From the NCBI RefSeq assembly GCF_001984065.1, contig NZ_LYVP01000018.1, positions 1 to 64,000 on the forward strand: DNA of 64,000 nucleotides, in the 5' to 3' direction. The number at the start of each line of letters is the position of its first letter. The first letter of the stretch is position 1. Shown here piece by piece: positions 48,778-57,406 of this stretch. The translations under genes were made by a program, and so were the position numbers. The stretch comes from Pseudomonas sp. KK4. GTDB taxonomy: Bacteria; Pseudomonadota; Gammaproteobacteria; Pseudomonadales; Pseudomonadaceae. The notes under the pieces were generated by a model. It did not search any database. It was given only the letters and a program-made list of their open reading frames with translations, and was not told the origin of the DNA.

Positions 48778-50229
48778 ATGTCCGTCCGTCGTACCAAAAT
48801 CGTCGCTACCCTTGGCCCGGCCAGTAACTCGCCGGAAGTTCTCGAACAGCTGATTCTGGCTGGCCTGGACGTCGCCCGCCTGAACTTCTCCCACGGCACC
48901 CCCGACGAGCACAAGGCTCGCGCGAAGCTGGTGCGTGACCTGGCCGCCAAGCACGGCCGCTTCGTCGCCCTGCTGGGTGACCTGCAAGGCCCGAAAATCC
49001 GTATCGCCAAATTCGCCAACAAGCGCATCGAGCTGAAGATCGGTGACCTGTTCACCTTCTCCACCAGCCATCCGCTGACCGAAGGCAACCAGCAAGTGGT
49101 CGGTATCGACTACCCGGACCTGGTCAAGGACTGCGGCGTGGGCGACGAGCTGCTGCTCGACGACGGTCGCGTGGTGATGCGCGTTGACACGGCCACTGCC
49201 ACCGAACTGAACTGCACCGTGACCATCGGCGGCCCGCTGTCGGACCACAAGGGCATCAACCGTCGTGGCGGCGGCCTGACCGCTCCGGCCCTGACCGAGA
49301 AAGACAAGGCCGACATCAAGCTGGCCGCGGAAATGGAAGTCGACTACCTCGCCGTGTCCTTCCCCCGTGACGCCGCCGACATGGAATACGCCCGCAAACT
49401 GCGCGACGAAGCCGGCGGCACCGCCTGGCTGGTGGCGAAGATCGAACGCGCCGAAGCCGTGGCCGACGACGAAACCCTCGATGGCCTGATCAAGGCCTCC
49501 GACGCGGTGATGGTTGCCCGTGGTGACCTGGGCGTGGAAATCGGCGACGCCGAACTGGTGGGCATCCAGAAGAAGATCATTCTGCACGCACGCCGTCACA
49601 ACAAGGCGGTGATCGTTGCGACCCAGATGATGGAGTCGATGATCCAGAACCCGATGCCGACCCGTGCCGAAGTGTCCGACGTGGCCAACGCCGTGCTCGA
49701 CTACACCGACGCCGTGATGCTGTCGGCCGAAAGTGCTGCTGGCCAGTACCCGCTGGAAGCCGTCCAGGCCATGGCGCGTATCTGCGTCGGTGCCGAGAAG
49801 CACCCGACCAGCAAGACCTCGGGCCACCGTATCGGCACGGAATTCACTCGTTGCGACGAGAGCATCGCGCTGGCGACCATGTACACCGCCAACCACTTCC
49901 CGGGTGTGAAGGCGATCATCGCGCTGACTGAAAGCGGCTACACCCCGCTGATCATGTCGCGTATCCGGTCCTCGGTGCCGATCTACGCGTTCACCCCGCA
50001 CCGTGAAGCCCAGGCACGCGCCGCGATGTTCCGTGGCGTGTACACCATTCCGTTCGATCCGGCTTCGCTGGCGCCCAACGAAGTGAGCCAGAAGGCCATC
50101 GACGAGCTGGTCAAGCGTGGCGTCGTGGAGAAAGGCGACTGGGTCATCCTGACCAAGGGCGACAGCTACCACACCACCGGCGGCACCAACGGCATGAAGA
50201 TCCTGCACGTAGGCGACCCGATGGTCTGA
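48778..50229 (+). CDS. pykA: Pyruvate kinase II
   Basis: Pyruvate kinase converts phosphoenolpyruvate and ADP to pyruvate and ATP at the end of the lower glycolytic/Entner-Doudoroff path. The 483-residue protein has RRTKIVATLGPAS at the N-terminus, LNFSHG, DLQGPKIRIAKF, VAKIERAEAV with the catalytic Lys, VMVARGDLGVEIG, and ATQMMESMIQNPMPTRAEVSDVANAVLD. Order pykA, enoyl-CoA hydratase, reductase, GGDEF, fumarase follows P. aeruginosa as I recall it. Confidence 0.96.
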   Translation: MSVRRTKIVATLGPASNSPEVLEQLILAGLDVARLNFSHGTPDEHKARAKLVRDLAAKHGRFVALLGDLQGPKIRIAKFANKRIELKIGDLFTFSTSHPLTEGNQQVVGIDYPDLVKDCGVGDELLLDDGRVVMRVDTATATELNCTVTIGGPLSDHKGINRRGGGLTAPALTEKDKADIKLAAEMEVDYLAVSFPRDAADMEYARKLRDEAGGTAWLVAKIERAEAVADDETLDGLIKASDAVMVARGDLGVEIGDAELVGIQKKIILHARRHNKAVIVATQMMESMIQNPMPTRAEVSDVANAVLDYTDAVMLSAESAAGQYPLEAVQAMARICVGAEKHPTSKTSGHRIGTEFTRCDESIALATMYTANHFPGVKAIIALTESGYTPLIMSRIRSSVPIYAFTPHREAQARAAMFRGVYTIPFDPASLAPNEVSQKAIDELVKRGVVEKGDWVILTKGDSYHTTGGTNGMKILHVGDPMV

Positions 50230-50251
50230 GTGACCGGTTGCTGAAAAACAA

Positions 50252-50285
50252 GAGCCCCGCCATGTGAATGGCGGGGCTTTTTTTG
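50252..50285 (+). terminator. Intrinsic terminator of pykA
   Basis: AGCCCCGCCAT and ATGGCGGGGCT form an 11-bp stem around a 4-base loop (gtga), followed by a run of eight T. Confidence 0.93.
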
Positions 50286-50322
50286 TTTCTGTGATCCTGA
50301 AATTGTGTTGCCTGGGCTGACC

Positions 50323-50402
50323 CCTTCGCGAGCAAGCCCGCTCCCAGATTGGATCTTCAGTGTTCACACATCCCCTGTGGGAGCGGGCTTGCTCGCGAAG
50401 AG
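50323..50402. repeat. REPIN (inward-arm type) between pykA and the enoyl-CoA hydratase gene
   Basis: CCTTCGCGAGCAAGCCCGCT on the left and TGTGGGAGCGGGCTTGCTCG on the right, between convergent genes. Confidence 0.92.
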
Positions 50403-50424
50403 GCCCAACCAACCAACGCAAAAT

Positions 50425-51174
50425 TCAATGCCGATTGATGAACCCCGCCAACGCCGCCATGGCCTCGGGCGAGCGCAAGCGTTGGGTAAACAACGCCCCC
50501 TCTTCTTCAATCACCTTGCGCAACAGCTCCCGGTCCGGGGCTTTCATCAGTTGCTTGCTGATGCGCACCGCCTCAGGCGGCAAGGACTCGAAACGCAGGG
50601 CCATCTCTCGCGCCCTGGCCAATGCCTGCTCGCCACTGCCCAGGGCTTCGGACGCAATACCCCAGGCGGCGGCCTGCTCACCATTGAACCCCTCGCCCAG
50701 CAGCAACAGTTCTGCCGCCTTGGCCTGCCCGAGCAAACGCGGCAGGATCAGGCTGGAACCGAACTCCGGGCACAACCCCAGGTTGACGAACGGCATGCGC
50801 AAGCGCGCGTCGCGGCTCACGTAGACCAGGTCGCAATGCAGCAACAGCGTCGTGCCGATGCCTACTGCCGCACCGGCCACGGCAGCGATTACCGGTTTGC
50901 GGCATTCAAGCAGGTTGAGCATGAACTGGAACACCGGGCTGTCGAGGTTGCTCGGCGGTTGCTGGATGAAGTCCGCGATGTCGTTGCCAGCAGTGAAGCA
51001 ATCGCTGGAGCCGGTGATCAGCACCGCGTTGATGTCCGGGTCGTTATCGGCCTGTTTCAACGCTTCAGCCAGGTGGCTGTACATGGCGCGGGTCAGGGCG
51101 TTTTTCTTTTCCGGGCGATTGAGGCGCAGGGTCAGCAGGCCGCGTTCGCGTTCGATCTGGATTGCGTCGGTCAT
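50425..51174 (-). CDS. Enoyl-CoA hydratase/isomerase family protein
   Basis: A 249-residue crotonase-fold protein. The oxyanion-hole segments are FTAGNDIADF and AAVAGAAVGIGTTLLLHCD; NLGLCPEFGSSLILPRL lies where hydratases carry the second catalytic residue, and here a Glu sits in CPEFG. It may be an isomerase rather than a hydratase. Substrate unknown. Located 28 bases after the reductase gene on the same strand. Confidence 0.9.
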   Translation of the reverse strand: MTDAIQIERERGLLTLRLNRPEKKNALTRAMYSHLAEALKQADNDPDINAVLITGSSDCFTAGNDIADFIQQPPSNLDSPVFQFMLNLLECRKPVIAAVAGAAVGIGTTLLLHCDLVYVSRDARLRMPFVNLGLCPEFGSSLILPRLLGQAKAAELLLLGEGFNGEQAAAWGIASEALGSGEQALARAREMALRFESLPPEAVRISKQLMKAPDRELLRKVIEEEGALFTQRLRSPEAMAALAGFINRH

Positions 51175-51202
51175 GGCAGGTCTCGCGTCTGGAAATCAGC
51201 GC

Positions 51203-52138
51203 TCAACCACGGGGCAGGAACACGTCGGCCAGCAGTTGATTGCGCGGCAATCCCGCCAGATACAGGCGTCGGGCAAAGGCGTCGACGCTGTCGGGGGCCC
51301 CGCAGAGTAAGGCCAGGGTTTGCCTTGAAACAAGCCGCAGTTGCGCCAAAGCCGCAGGCAACTCGGCCGCGGTCCACAGCTCGACACTAAGGTTAGAACG
51401 GCTGGCGGCCATGGCCTGCAAGGGCTTGGCCAGGTAGTGCTGACTGGCGTCATGGGCCAGGTGAATGACGCGGATTGCGCCCTGGTGATCGTGGCGCAAC
51501 GCTTCGCGCAGCACACCGAACAATGGCCCAAGTCCAGTCCCCGAAGCCATCAACCACAGGGGGCGATCATGCCAGTCCGGATCGTAGTGCAATGCGCCGC
51601 CGCGCAACTCGCCGAGGCGGACCGGATCGCCAATGTTCAAGCGGCGTGCGGCATCGCTGAATTCCCCGGGCAACCGACAATCGAGGTGAAACTCCAGAAA
51701 ACGGTCGTCTTCCGGCAGGCTGGCCAGGGAATACGGCCGCGCAACATTGCCGGCCCACAGCACCAAGTGCTGGCCGGCGGCGTAGCGCAATGGACGTTGG
51801 GGGGTCAGACGCAGGCGCAGCACGCTGTCGCTCAACCAATCGACGGCGGCAACTTCGGCCGGACGGCCATCCTGCAGTGGATCAAAGGTGTGTACCTGCA
51901 AGTCTTCGATCACCTGGCACTGACAGGCCAGGCGCCAGCCCTGTTGCCGTTGCTCGACGCTCAAGGCATCGGGACGGCTGTCGCCGGGCAGCCCTTGCAC
52001 GCACTGCACCAGGCACGCATGGCAACTGCCAGCGCGACAGCTGTAAGGCACTGCGACACCGTTCTGATTCAGGGCATCAAGCAGATTGCTGCCCGCCGCC
52101 ACTGACCATTGGCGCTCGCCCACGCGCAACTCAGGCAT
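51203..52138 (-). CDS. 2Fe-2S ferredoxin/NAD(P)H oxidoreductase (reductase component type)
   Basis: A 311-residue iron-sulfur flavoprotein. The N-terminal ferredoxin domain (about 1-88) has the plant-type cluster motif CRAGSCHACLVQC and a distal LACQCQV; the FAD domain has RPYSLASLP; the NAD domain has LMASGTGLGPLFGVLREAL. Order matches oxygenase reductase components, yet no oxygenase is adjacent. ATG 52138 gives the family start MPELRVG; it overlaps the GGDEF gene stop by 8 bases. Confidence 0.92.
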   Translation of the reverse strand: MPELRVGERQWSVAAGSNLLDALNQNGVAVPYSCRAGSCHACLVQCVQGLPGDSRPDALSVEQRQQGWRLACQCQVIEDLQVHTFDPLQDGRPAEVAAVDWLSDSVLRLRLTPQRPLRYAAGQHLVLWAGNVARPYSLASLPEDDRFLEFHLDCRLPGEFSDAARRLNIGDPVRLGELRGGALHYDPDWHDRPLWLMASGTGLGPLFGVLREALRHDHQGAIRVIHLAHDASQHYLAKPLQAMAASRSNLSVELWTAAELPAALAQLRLVSRQTLALLCGAPDSVDAFARRLYLAGLPRNQLLADVFLPRG

Positions 52139-53252
52139 CGACGTTTTCCCACGCGGCGGCACAACGGTTGCGCCCGTCACGCTTGGCCCGGTACAGCGCC
52201 TGATCGGCACGTTGCAAGGCATCGTCGAGGTCGTCACCCGGCTCCAGCAGGGTCATGCCGGCGGACAGGCTGAGATTGCGCACATTCAGGCCCAACAACT
52301 CGACATCGGTGAACGCAATGCGCAGACGCTCGCAACAGGAGGTCAGGCTGTCCGCATCGCAATCAGGCAGCAGAACCACGAACTCTTCGCCGCCGTAACG
52401 GGCCAGGACGTCCCCGTCGCGCAGGCACGCGGTGGCTACACCGGCGAAGGCCTGCAGCACCTGATCGCCCGCGGCATGGCCGTGCATGTCATTGATGCGT
52501 TTGAAATGGTCGAGGTCGATCAGCGCCAGGCCATGCATCACACCGCTGTCCATGACATTGAGCTCGCGGGAGGCCAGGCGCAGGAAATGCCGGCGGTTGA
52601 ACAGACCGGTCAACTCATCGGTGGCGACCAGGTCTTCGAGCTGTCGCATCATCCCGCGCAAGGTGTCCTGGTGCGCCTGCAACGCAAACCGCCGCTGGCG
52701 CATGCGATGGCGCGAGGCCTGCACATAACCGGCATACAGCACCAGCCAGACCAGCACGATCAACAGCACGCACACCTGCAGCGCCGCCAACGCCGGGTCG
52801 GGCAACTGGAAGTGATAGCCCTCCCACAGCGTGATGGCACTGAAACTGAAGAACACCAGCAACGCGCAGCGCAGGAACGATCGTCGAGACAGGTGGAACA
52901 GCCCGAACAACAGAATCAGAACGTAGAAGACCAGGAAGGCCCCACGGGCATCGTCGAGGTGGGCAATCAACCAGGTTTGCCAGCCCAGCCCCATCAATAC
53001 CTGGGCTTCGGTCAGGCTGGGATCGGCAAAGCGCAGATTGCACCCGGAGTAGAACACCGCGAACAACGCCGCCTGACTGACGACCACCAGCGCACTGCCG
53101 ATGGCCACGCCTGCCAGTGAGTCCTGGTAGTGCCCGGTAAAAAACGCCAGCCACAGCAACAGCAGTGCCAGGGCATAGGTGCCGGCCGCGAGGGCGAAAC
53201 GTTTAAGCAACAAGCGCTGAATGGCGTTATGGGTCAATCGTTGACTCACCAA
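52131..53252 (-). CDS. Membrane-bound GGDEF diguanylate cyclase (SadC-position)
   Basis: A 373-residue protein with about six N-terminal membrane helices (residues 18-172) and a C-terminal GGDEF domain (about 205-370). The active site is GGEEF (active in many cyclases) and an inhibitory I-site RxxD lies five residues before it (RDGDVLARYGGEEF). It should make cyclic di-GMP and be feedback inhibited. By gene order it corresponds to sadC, the biofilm/motility switch gene, though the remembered P. aeruginosa SadC is longer. The start is unusual: TTG at 53252 or GTG at 53249 with no clear ribosome site. Confidence 0.88.
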   Translation of the reverse strand: MVSQRLTHNAIQRLLLKRFALAAGTYALALLLLWLAFFTGHYQDSLAGVAIGSALVVVSQAALFAVFYSGCNLRFADPSLTEAQVLMGLGWQTWLIAHLDDARGAFLVFYVLILLFGLFHLSRRSFLRCALLVFFSFSAITLWEGYHFQLPDPALAALQVCVLLIVLVWLVLYAGYVQASRHRMRQRRFALQAHQDTLRGMMRQLEDLVATDELTGLFNRRHFLRLASRELNVMDSGVMHGLALIDLDHFKRINDMHGHAAGDQVLQAFAGVATACLRDGDVLARYGGEEFVVLLPDCDADSLTSCCERLRIAFTDVELLGLNVRNLSLSAGMTLLEPGDDLDDALQRADQALYRAKRDGRNRCAAAWENVDA

Positions 53253-53580
53253 ATGAAAGGAGACTGATCGAGCGTCCTACTCTACAGACCGGATGTCACT
53301 TTAGTGGCGTGGCCGATAAATGACCATTCAATTTTCGAAACGCCAGCTGTTACATCGACTGCCGCATACCCTTCGCCAGCGGCGACAGGTTTTGGGCGAT
53401 ATGCGACCAACGTTTGACTACCGGCGCGTGTGCCCTCGAGCCAGGCGCGGTATACTGCCGCGCCTTTTTAGCGTCGCGCCAGCATGCCCGGCGTGCCTTG
53501 AAAGGTGCTTGCAACCGACCGATGCACCCAAGCTGCAAGCACCTTATTGAATGTTCCCGTCTTTTAGAGGAGCGCGACTC
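53253..53580. other. Gene-free region between the GGDEF gene and fumarase
   Basis: This 328-base divergent region has no gene. It holds a TATACT -10-like box at 53451-53456, a perfect 12-bp inverted repeat (53502-53545) in the probable fumarase leader and an AGAGGAG ribosome site at 53566-53572. Confidence 0.6.
53502..53545. repeat. Perfect 12-bp hairpin in the fumarase leader
   Basis: AAGGTGCTTGCA (53502-53513) and TGCAAGCACCTT (53534-53545) are exact complements around a 20-base loop, 35 bases before the fumarase ATG. No T-run follows, so it is not a simple terminator; a leader control element or a protein-binding site is possible. Confidence 0.65.
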
Positions 53581-55104
53581 ATGACCGTGATCAAGCAAGA
53601 CGACCTGATTCAGAGCGTTGCCGACGCCCTGCAGTTCATTTCCTATTACCACCCCGTGGATTTCATCCAGGCGATGCACGAGGCCTACCTGCGTGAAGAA
53701 TCGCCGGCTGCCCGTGACTCCATGGCGCAGATCCTGATCAACTCGCGCATGTGCGCCACCGGCCACCGTCCGATCTGCCAGGACACCGGCATCGTCACCG
53801 TGTTTGTCCGCGTGGGCATGGACGTGCGTTGGGATGGCGCCACCATGGGCCTGGACGACATGATCAACGAAGGCGTGCGTCGCGCCTACAACCTGCCGGA
53901 AAACGTCCTGCGCGCTTCGATCCTCGCCGACCCGGCGGGCGCTCGCAAGAACACCAAGGACAACACACCGGCCGTTATCCACTACTCCATCGTCCCGGGT
54001 AACACCGTGGAAGTGGACGTGGCGGCCAAGGGCGGCGGTTCCGAGAACAAGTCGAAGATGGCCATGCTCAACCCGTCCGACTCGATCGTCGACTGGGTGC
54101 TCAAGACCGTTCCGACCATGGGCGCCGGCTGGTGCCCACCGGGCATGCTCGGCATCGGCATCGGCGGCACCGCCGAGAAAGCCGCAGTGATGGCCAAGGA
54201 AGTGTTGATGGAATCCATCGACATCCACGAGTTGAAAAAGCGCGGCCCGTCCAACCGTATCGAAGAGATGCGCCTGGAGCTGTTCGAGAAGGTCAACCAA
54301 CTGGGCATCGGCGCCCAGGGCCTGGGCGGCCTGACCACCGTGCTCGACGTGAAGATCATGGACTACCCGACCCACGCCGCCTCCCTGCCGGTGTGCATGA
54401 TCCCGAACTGCGCCGCCACCCGTCACGCCCACTTCGTGCTCGACGGATCCGGCCCGGCTTCGCTGGAAGCGCCACCGCTGGACGCCTACCCGGAAATCGT
54501 CTGGGAAGCCGGCCCGTCGGCCCGTCGCGTCGACCTCGACACCCTGACCCCGGAAGACGTGCAGAGCTGGAAGCCGGGTGAAACCATCCTGCTCAACGGC
54601 AAGATGCTCACCGGCCGCGACGCTGCGCACAAGCGCATGGTCGAGATGCTGAACAAGGGTGAAACCCTGCCGGTGGACCTCAAGGGTCGCTTCATCTATT
54701 ACGTCGGCCCGGTCGATCCGGTGCGCGAAGAAGTGGTGGGCCCGGCCGGCCCGACCACCGCGACGCGGATGGACAAGTTCACCCGTCAGATCCTCGAGCA
54801 AACCGGCCTGCTGGGCATGATCGGCAAATCCGAGCGCGGCCCAACCGCCATCGACGCGATCAAGGACAACAAGGCCGTCTACCTGATGGCAGTGGGCGGC
54901 GCGGCCTACCTGGTGGCGCAAGCCATCAAGAAATCCCGCGTCGTGGCCTTCGCCGAACTGGGCATGGAAGCGATCTACGAGTTCGACGTCAAAGACATGC
55001 CGGTGACCGTAGCGGTCGACAGCAAAGGCGAGTCGGTACACATCACCGGTCCTGCCATCTGGCAGAAAAAGATCAGTGAAAGCCTGGCGGTGGAAGTGCA
55101 GTAA
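53581..55104 (+). CDS. Class I (iron-sulfur) fumarate hydratase
   Basis: A 507-residue class I fumarase, interconverting fumarate and malate in the TCA cycle with a [4Fe-4S] cluster. The cluster-binding cysteines are in PICQDTGI, GAGWCPPGM and LPVCMIPNCAATRH. The N-terminal alpha domain and C-terminal beta domain (from about 370, GRDAAHKRM onward) are in one chain. Cold or iron starvation control is common for this enzyme in Pseudomonas (a class II FumC substitutes), but nothing here proves it. ATG 53581 follows the AGAGGAG site. Confidence 0.95.
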   Translation: MTVIKQDDLIQSVADALQFISYYHPVDFIQAMHEAYLREESPAARDSMAQILINSRMCATGHRPICQDTGIVTVFVRVGMDVRWDGATMGLDDMINEGVRRAYNLPENVLRASILADPAGARKNTKDNTPAVIHYSIVPGNTVEVDVAAKGGGSENKSKMAMLNPSDSIVDWVLKTVPTMGAGWCPPGMLGIGIGGTAEKAAVMAKEVLMESIDIHELKKRGPSNRIEEMRLELFEKVNQLGIGAQGLGGLTTVLDVKIMDYPTHAASLPVCMIPNCAATRHAHFVLDGSGPASLEAPPLDAYPEIVWEAGPSARRVDLDTLTPEDVQSWKPGETILLNGKMLTGRDAAHKRMVEMLNKGETLPVDLKGRFIYYVGPVDPVREEVVGPAGPTTATRMDKFTRQILEQTGLLGMIGKSERGPTAIDAIKDNKAVYLMAVGGAAYLVAQAIKKSRVVAFAELGMEAIYEFDVKDMPVTVAVDSKGESVHITGPAIWQKKISESLAVEVQ

Positions 55105-55120
55105 GCGCTTCGACTGATCG

Positions 55121-55158
55121 AAAAAAGGCGACAGGAGCATGCTCCCGTCGCCTTTTTT
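55121..55158 (+). terminator. Intrinsic terminator of fumarase
   Basis: AAGGCGACaGGAGC pairs with GCTCCcGTCGCCTT, with A-run on the left and T-run on the right; probably works in both directions. Confidence 0.93.
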
Positions 55159-55177
55159 ATTGCCTGATGATGCTGTA

Positions 55178-55271
55178 CCTGTGGCGAGGGAGCTCGCTCC
55201 CGTTGGCTGCGTAGCAGCCCCTTTTCAGGGCCGCTCCGCGCCCCAACGGGAGCAAGCTCCCTCGCCACAGG
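55178..55271. repeat. REP doublet of a second family
   Basis: CCTGTGGCGAGGGAGCTCGC at the left and GAGCAAGCTCCCTCGCCACAGG (as the complement) at the right, with an inner palindromic stretch (GGCTGCGTAGCAGCC). It differs from the main TGTGGGAGCGGGC family in arm sequence. Confidence 0.88.
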
Positions 55272-55390
55272 TCTTGCCTGTAAGTTAAAACCATCTCCTT
55301 ACAGGTCGAGCGTTAGCTCGCATGCAGCTCTTGATCTTGATCCACCCGCCCCTTCGGCAGGCTGAGCGGAGGCGTTCATCCGGGGATCGA

Positions 55391-55555
55391 CTGTCAGGCC
55401 GTCATCGCTGGCAGGCCAGCTCCCACAGAGGATTGAGTACATCCGCAAGAGACAGGTCGGCTGTCAGGCCGCCTTCGCGAGCAAGCCCGCTCCCACATTG
55501 GGTTTGCGTACATCGTGAAAGGCAGTGGGCTGTCAGGCGGGCCAGCTCCCACGGG
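55391..55555 (+). repeat. Tandem ~70-bp imperfect repeats with REP halves
   Basis: CTGTCAGGC begins units at 55391, 55461 and 55530 (spacing 70 and 69). Units 1 and 2 share GCTCCCACA about 30 bases in and a GTACATC further on; unit 3 is cut after GCTCCCAC. Unit 2 holds the standard REP half CCTTCGCGAGCAAGCCCGCT. All are in the same orientation, unlike the paired REPINs. Confidence 0.75.
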
Positions 55556-55630
55556 AAGCGGTTTTGTGGGATCACACCAAAGCCCCATGTTATGGTGCGC
55601 CCCCTCCCGTCCCCATGTGTAATACCCAGC

Positions 55631-57406
55631 ATGTTCGTGTCATCTCGCCCCTTGCGCCTGACGCTCTACACCTTGGTGATCATCGCCGGTGCCGTCATCG
55701 CCGCCGCCCTGGCCATGCGCCACACCATGCGCCAGTCCATGGTCGAAGACGCGGCCCGGGCCAATCAGCAATTGGCCCTGTACGCCACCTCCCTGCATAC
55801 CCTGATCGAACGCTACCGCGCCTTGCCCTCGGTACTCGCCCTGGACCCGCAACTGCGCGACGCGCTCAAGGGCCCGGTCAGCCCCGAGCAACAGGACCTG
55901 CTGAACCGCAAGCTGGAAAAAATCAACGGCGCTGCCGAATCCTCGACCCTGGAACTGCTCGATCGTACCGGCCTTGCGGTCGCGGCGAGCAACTGGCGCC
56001 TGCCCAGCAGTTACGTCGGCCACAACTATGGTTTCCGCCCGTATTTCAGCCAGACCCGTACCCAGGGCACCGGGCGTTTTTATGCCGTGGGGGTCACCAG
56101 CGGCATCCCGGGTTACTTCCTCTCCAGTGCCGTGACCAACGACGACGGGCAGTTCCTCGGCGCCATGGTGGTCAAACTGGAGTTTCCGGAACTGGAACGC
56201 GAATGGCGCCAGGGCAACGACACCCTGCTGGTCAGCGACGCCCGCGGGATCATCTTCATCGCCAACCAGCCGGGTTGGCGCTATCGACTGTTGAAACCGC
56301 TCAATGACACCGATCACGCCGAGCTCAAGTCCACCCGCCAGTACGACAAACAGCCGCTGACGCTGCTGGACCATCAATCGCTGCGCCGCTTTGACGACAA
56401 CAGCGAACTGGCACGGGTGCAGGGGCCCGACGGCGCGGCGGATTACCTGTGGGAATCCCTGCCGCTGGCCACCGAAGGCTGGACCCTGCACCTGCTGCGT
56501 CGTCCCCAGGTGGCGTTCGAGGACAGTCGCAACGCCGCGCTCGCCGCCGCAGGCCTTTGGCTGACCCTGGTATTTCTGCTGCTGTTCCTCAACCAGCGCT
56601 GGCGTCTGGCGAAAATGCGCCAGCGCAGCCGCGAGGAGCTTGAACGGCTTGTGGAAGAACGCACCCGTGACCTGCGCACCGCCCAGGAAGGCCTGGTGCA
56701 ATCGGCCAAACTCGCCGCCCTCGGGCAGATGTCGGCGGCATTGGCCCATGAGATCAATCAGCCGTTGACCGCGCAGCGCATGCAATTGGCCACGCTGCGG
56801 CTGCTGCTCGATCACGGCCGGGTCGACGACGCCTACAAGGCCCTCAAACCGGTGGACGACATGCTCACCCGCATGGCCGCCCTCACCGGCCACCTGAAGA
56901 CCTTCGCCCGCAAGAGCCCCGGTGGCTTGCGCGAACGCCTCGACCTGGCGTCGGTGGTGGACCAATCGCTGGAATTGCTCGACACCCGTTTGCGCGACGA
57001 ACAGGTCAGCACCGTGCTGCACCTGACCCGCCCGGCCTGGGTGCGCGGCGATGCGATTCGTCTGGAGCAGGTACTGATCAACCTGCTGCGCAATGCCCTG
57101 GACGCAATGCAGGACAAACCCTGCAAGCGCCTGGAAATCCGCCTGGAGGCCGAAGAACAGCTGTGGCGCCTGAGCATCATCGACAACGGCAGCGGCATTG
57201 CCGAAGAAAACCTGCCCAAGGTGTTCGACCCGTTTTTCACCACCAAACCGGTGGGCGATGGCCTGGGTATCGGCCTGGCGGTGTCCTTCGCTATCGTTCA
57301 TGAATCCGGCGGGCGCCTGACCGCAGATAACCACGCCAATGGCGCGGTGTTCTGCCTGACCCTGCCCATCGATCTGGAGGCCCATGGCTCATGCTCAACT
57401 CAGTGA
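55631..57406 (+). CDS. mifS: Sensor histidine kinase, MifS/DctB type
   Basis: A 591-residue inner-membrane kinase of the DctB class. One helix at about 11-31, a large periplasmic double-Cache-like sensor (about 32-300) with FRPYFSQTRTQGTGRFYAVGVTS, the second helix at about 310-330, a coiled-coil linker, the His box GQMSAALAHEINQPLTAQ, and an ATPase domain (DNGSGI, GDGLGIGLAVS). DctB-type sensors bind C4-dicarboxylates; the MifS branch controls alpha-ketoglutarate uptake in P. aeruginosa. Its stop overlaps the regulator gene by 16 bases. Name by similarity and context. Confidence 0.82.
   Translation: MFVSSRPLRLTLYTLVIIAGAVIAAALAMRHTMRQSMVEDAARANQQLALYATSLHTLIERYRALPSVLALDPQLRDALKGPVSPEQQDLLNRKLEKINGAAESSTLELLDRTGLAVAASNWRLPSSYVGHNYGFRPYFSQTRTQGTGRFYAVGVTSGIPGYFLSSAVTNDDGQFLGAMVVKLEFPELEREWRQGNDTLLVSDARGIIFIANQPGWRYRLLKPLNDTDHAELKSTRQYDKQPLTLLDHQSLRRFDDNSELARVQGPDGAADYLWESLPLATEGWTLHLLRRPQVAFEDSRNAALAAAGLWLTLVFLLLFLNQRWRLAKMRQRSREELERLVEERTRDLRTAQEGLVQSAKLAALGQMSAALAHEINQPLTAQRMQLATLRLLLDHGRVDDAYKALKPVDDMLTRMAALTGHLKTFARKSPGGLRERLDLASVVDQSLELLDTRLRDEQVSTVLHLTRPAWVRGDAIRLEQVLINLLRNALDAMQDKPCKRLEIRLEAEEQLWRLSIIDNGSGIAEENLPKVFDPFFTTKPVGDGLGIGLAVSFAIVHESGGRLTADNHANGAVFCLTLPIDLEAHGSCSTQ

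Larger units (their letters stand above)
55105..55630. other. Gene-free repeat-rich region between fumarase and the sensor kinase
   Basis: This 526-base interval has no gene. It carries the fumarase terminator, a second-family REP doublet at 55178-55271, and three tandem near-repeats of about 70 bases from 55391, one of which contains a half REP. The long open frame upstream of the kinase start runs through these repeats and is not coding. Confidence 0.75.

Noticed and set aside
53350..55140. 596-codon open frame on the minus strand
   Set aside because: Antisense shadow of fumarase with no start signal or domain.
55322..55630. Extended N-terminus of the mifS frame
   Set aside because: The 103 extra codons run through REP-type repeats; the ATG at 55631 begins a normal signal-anchor helix.
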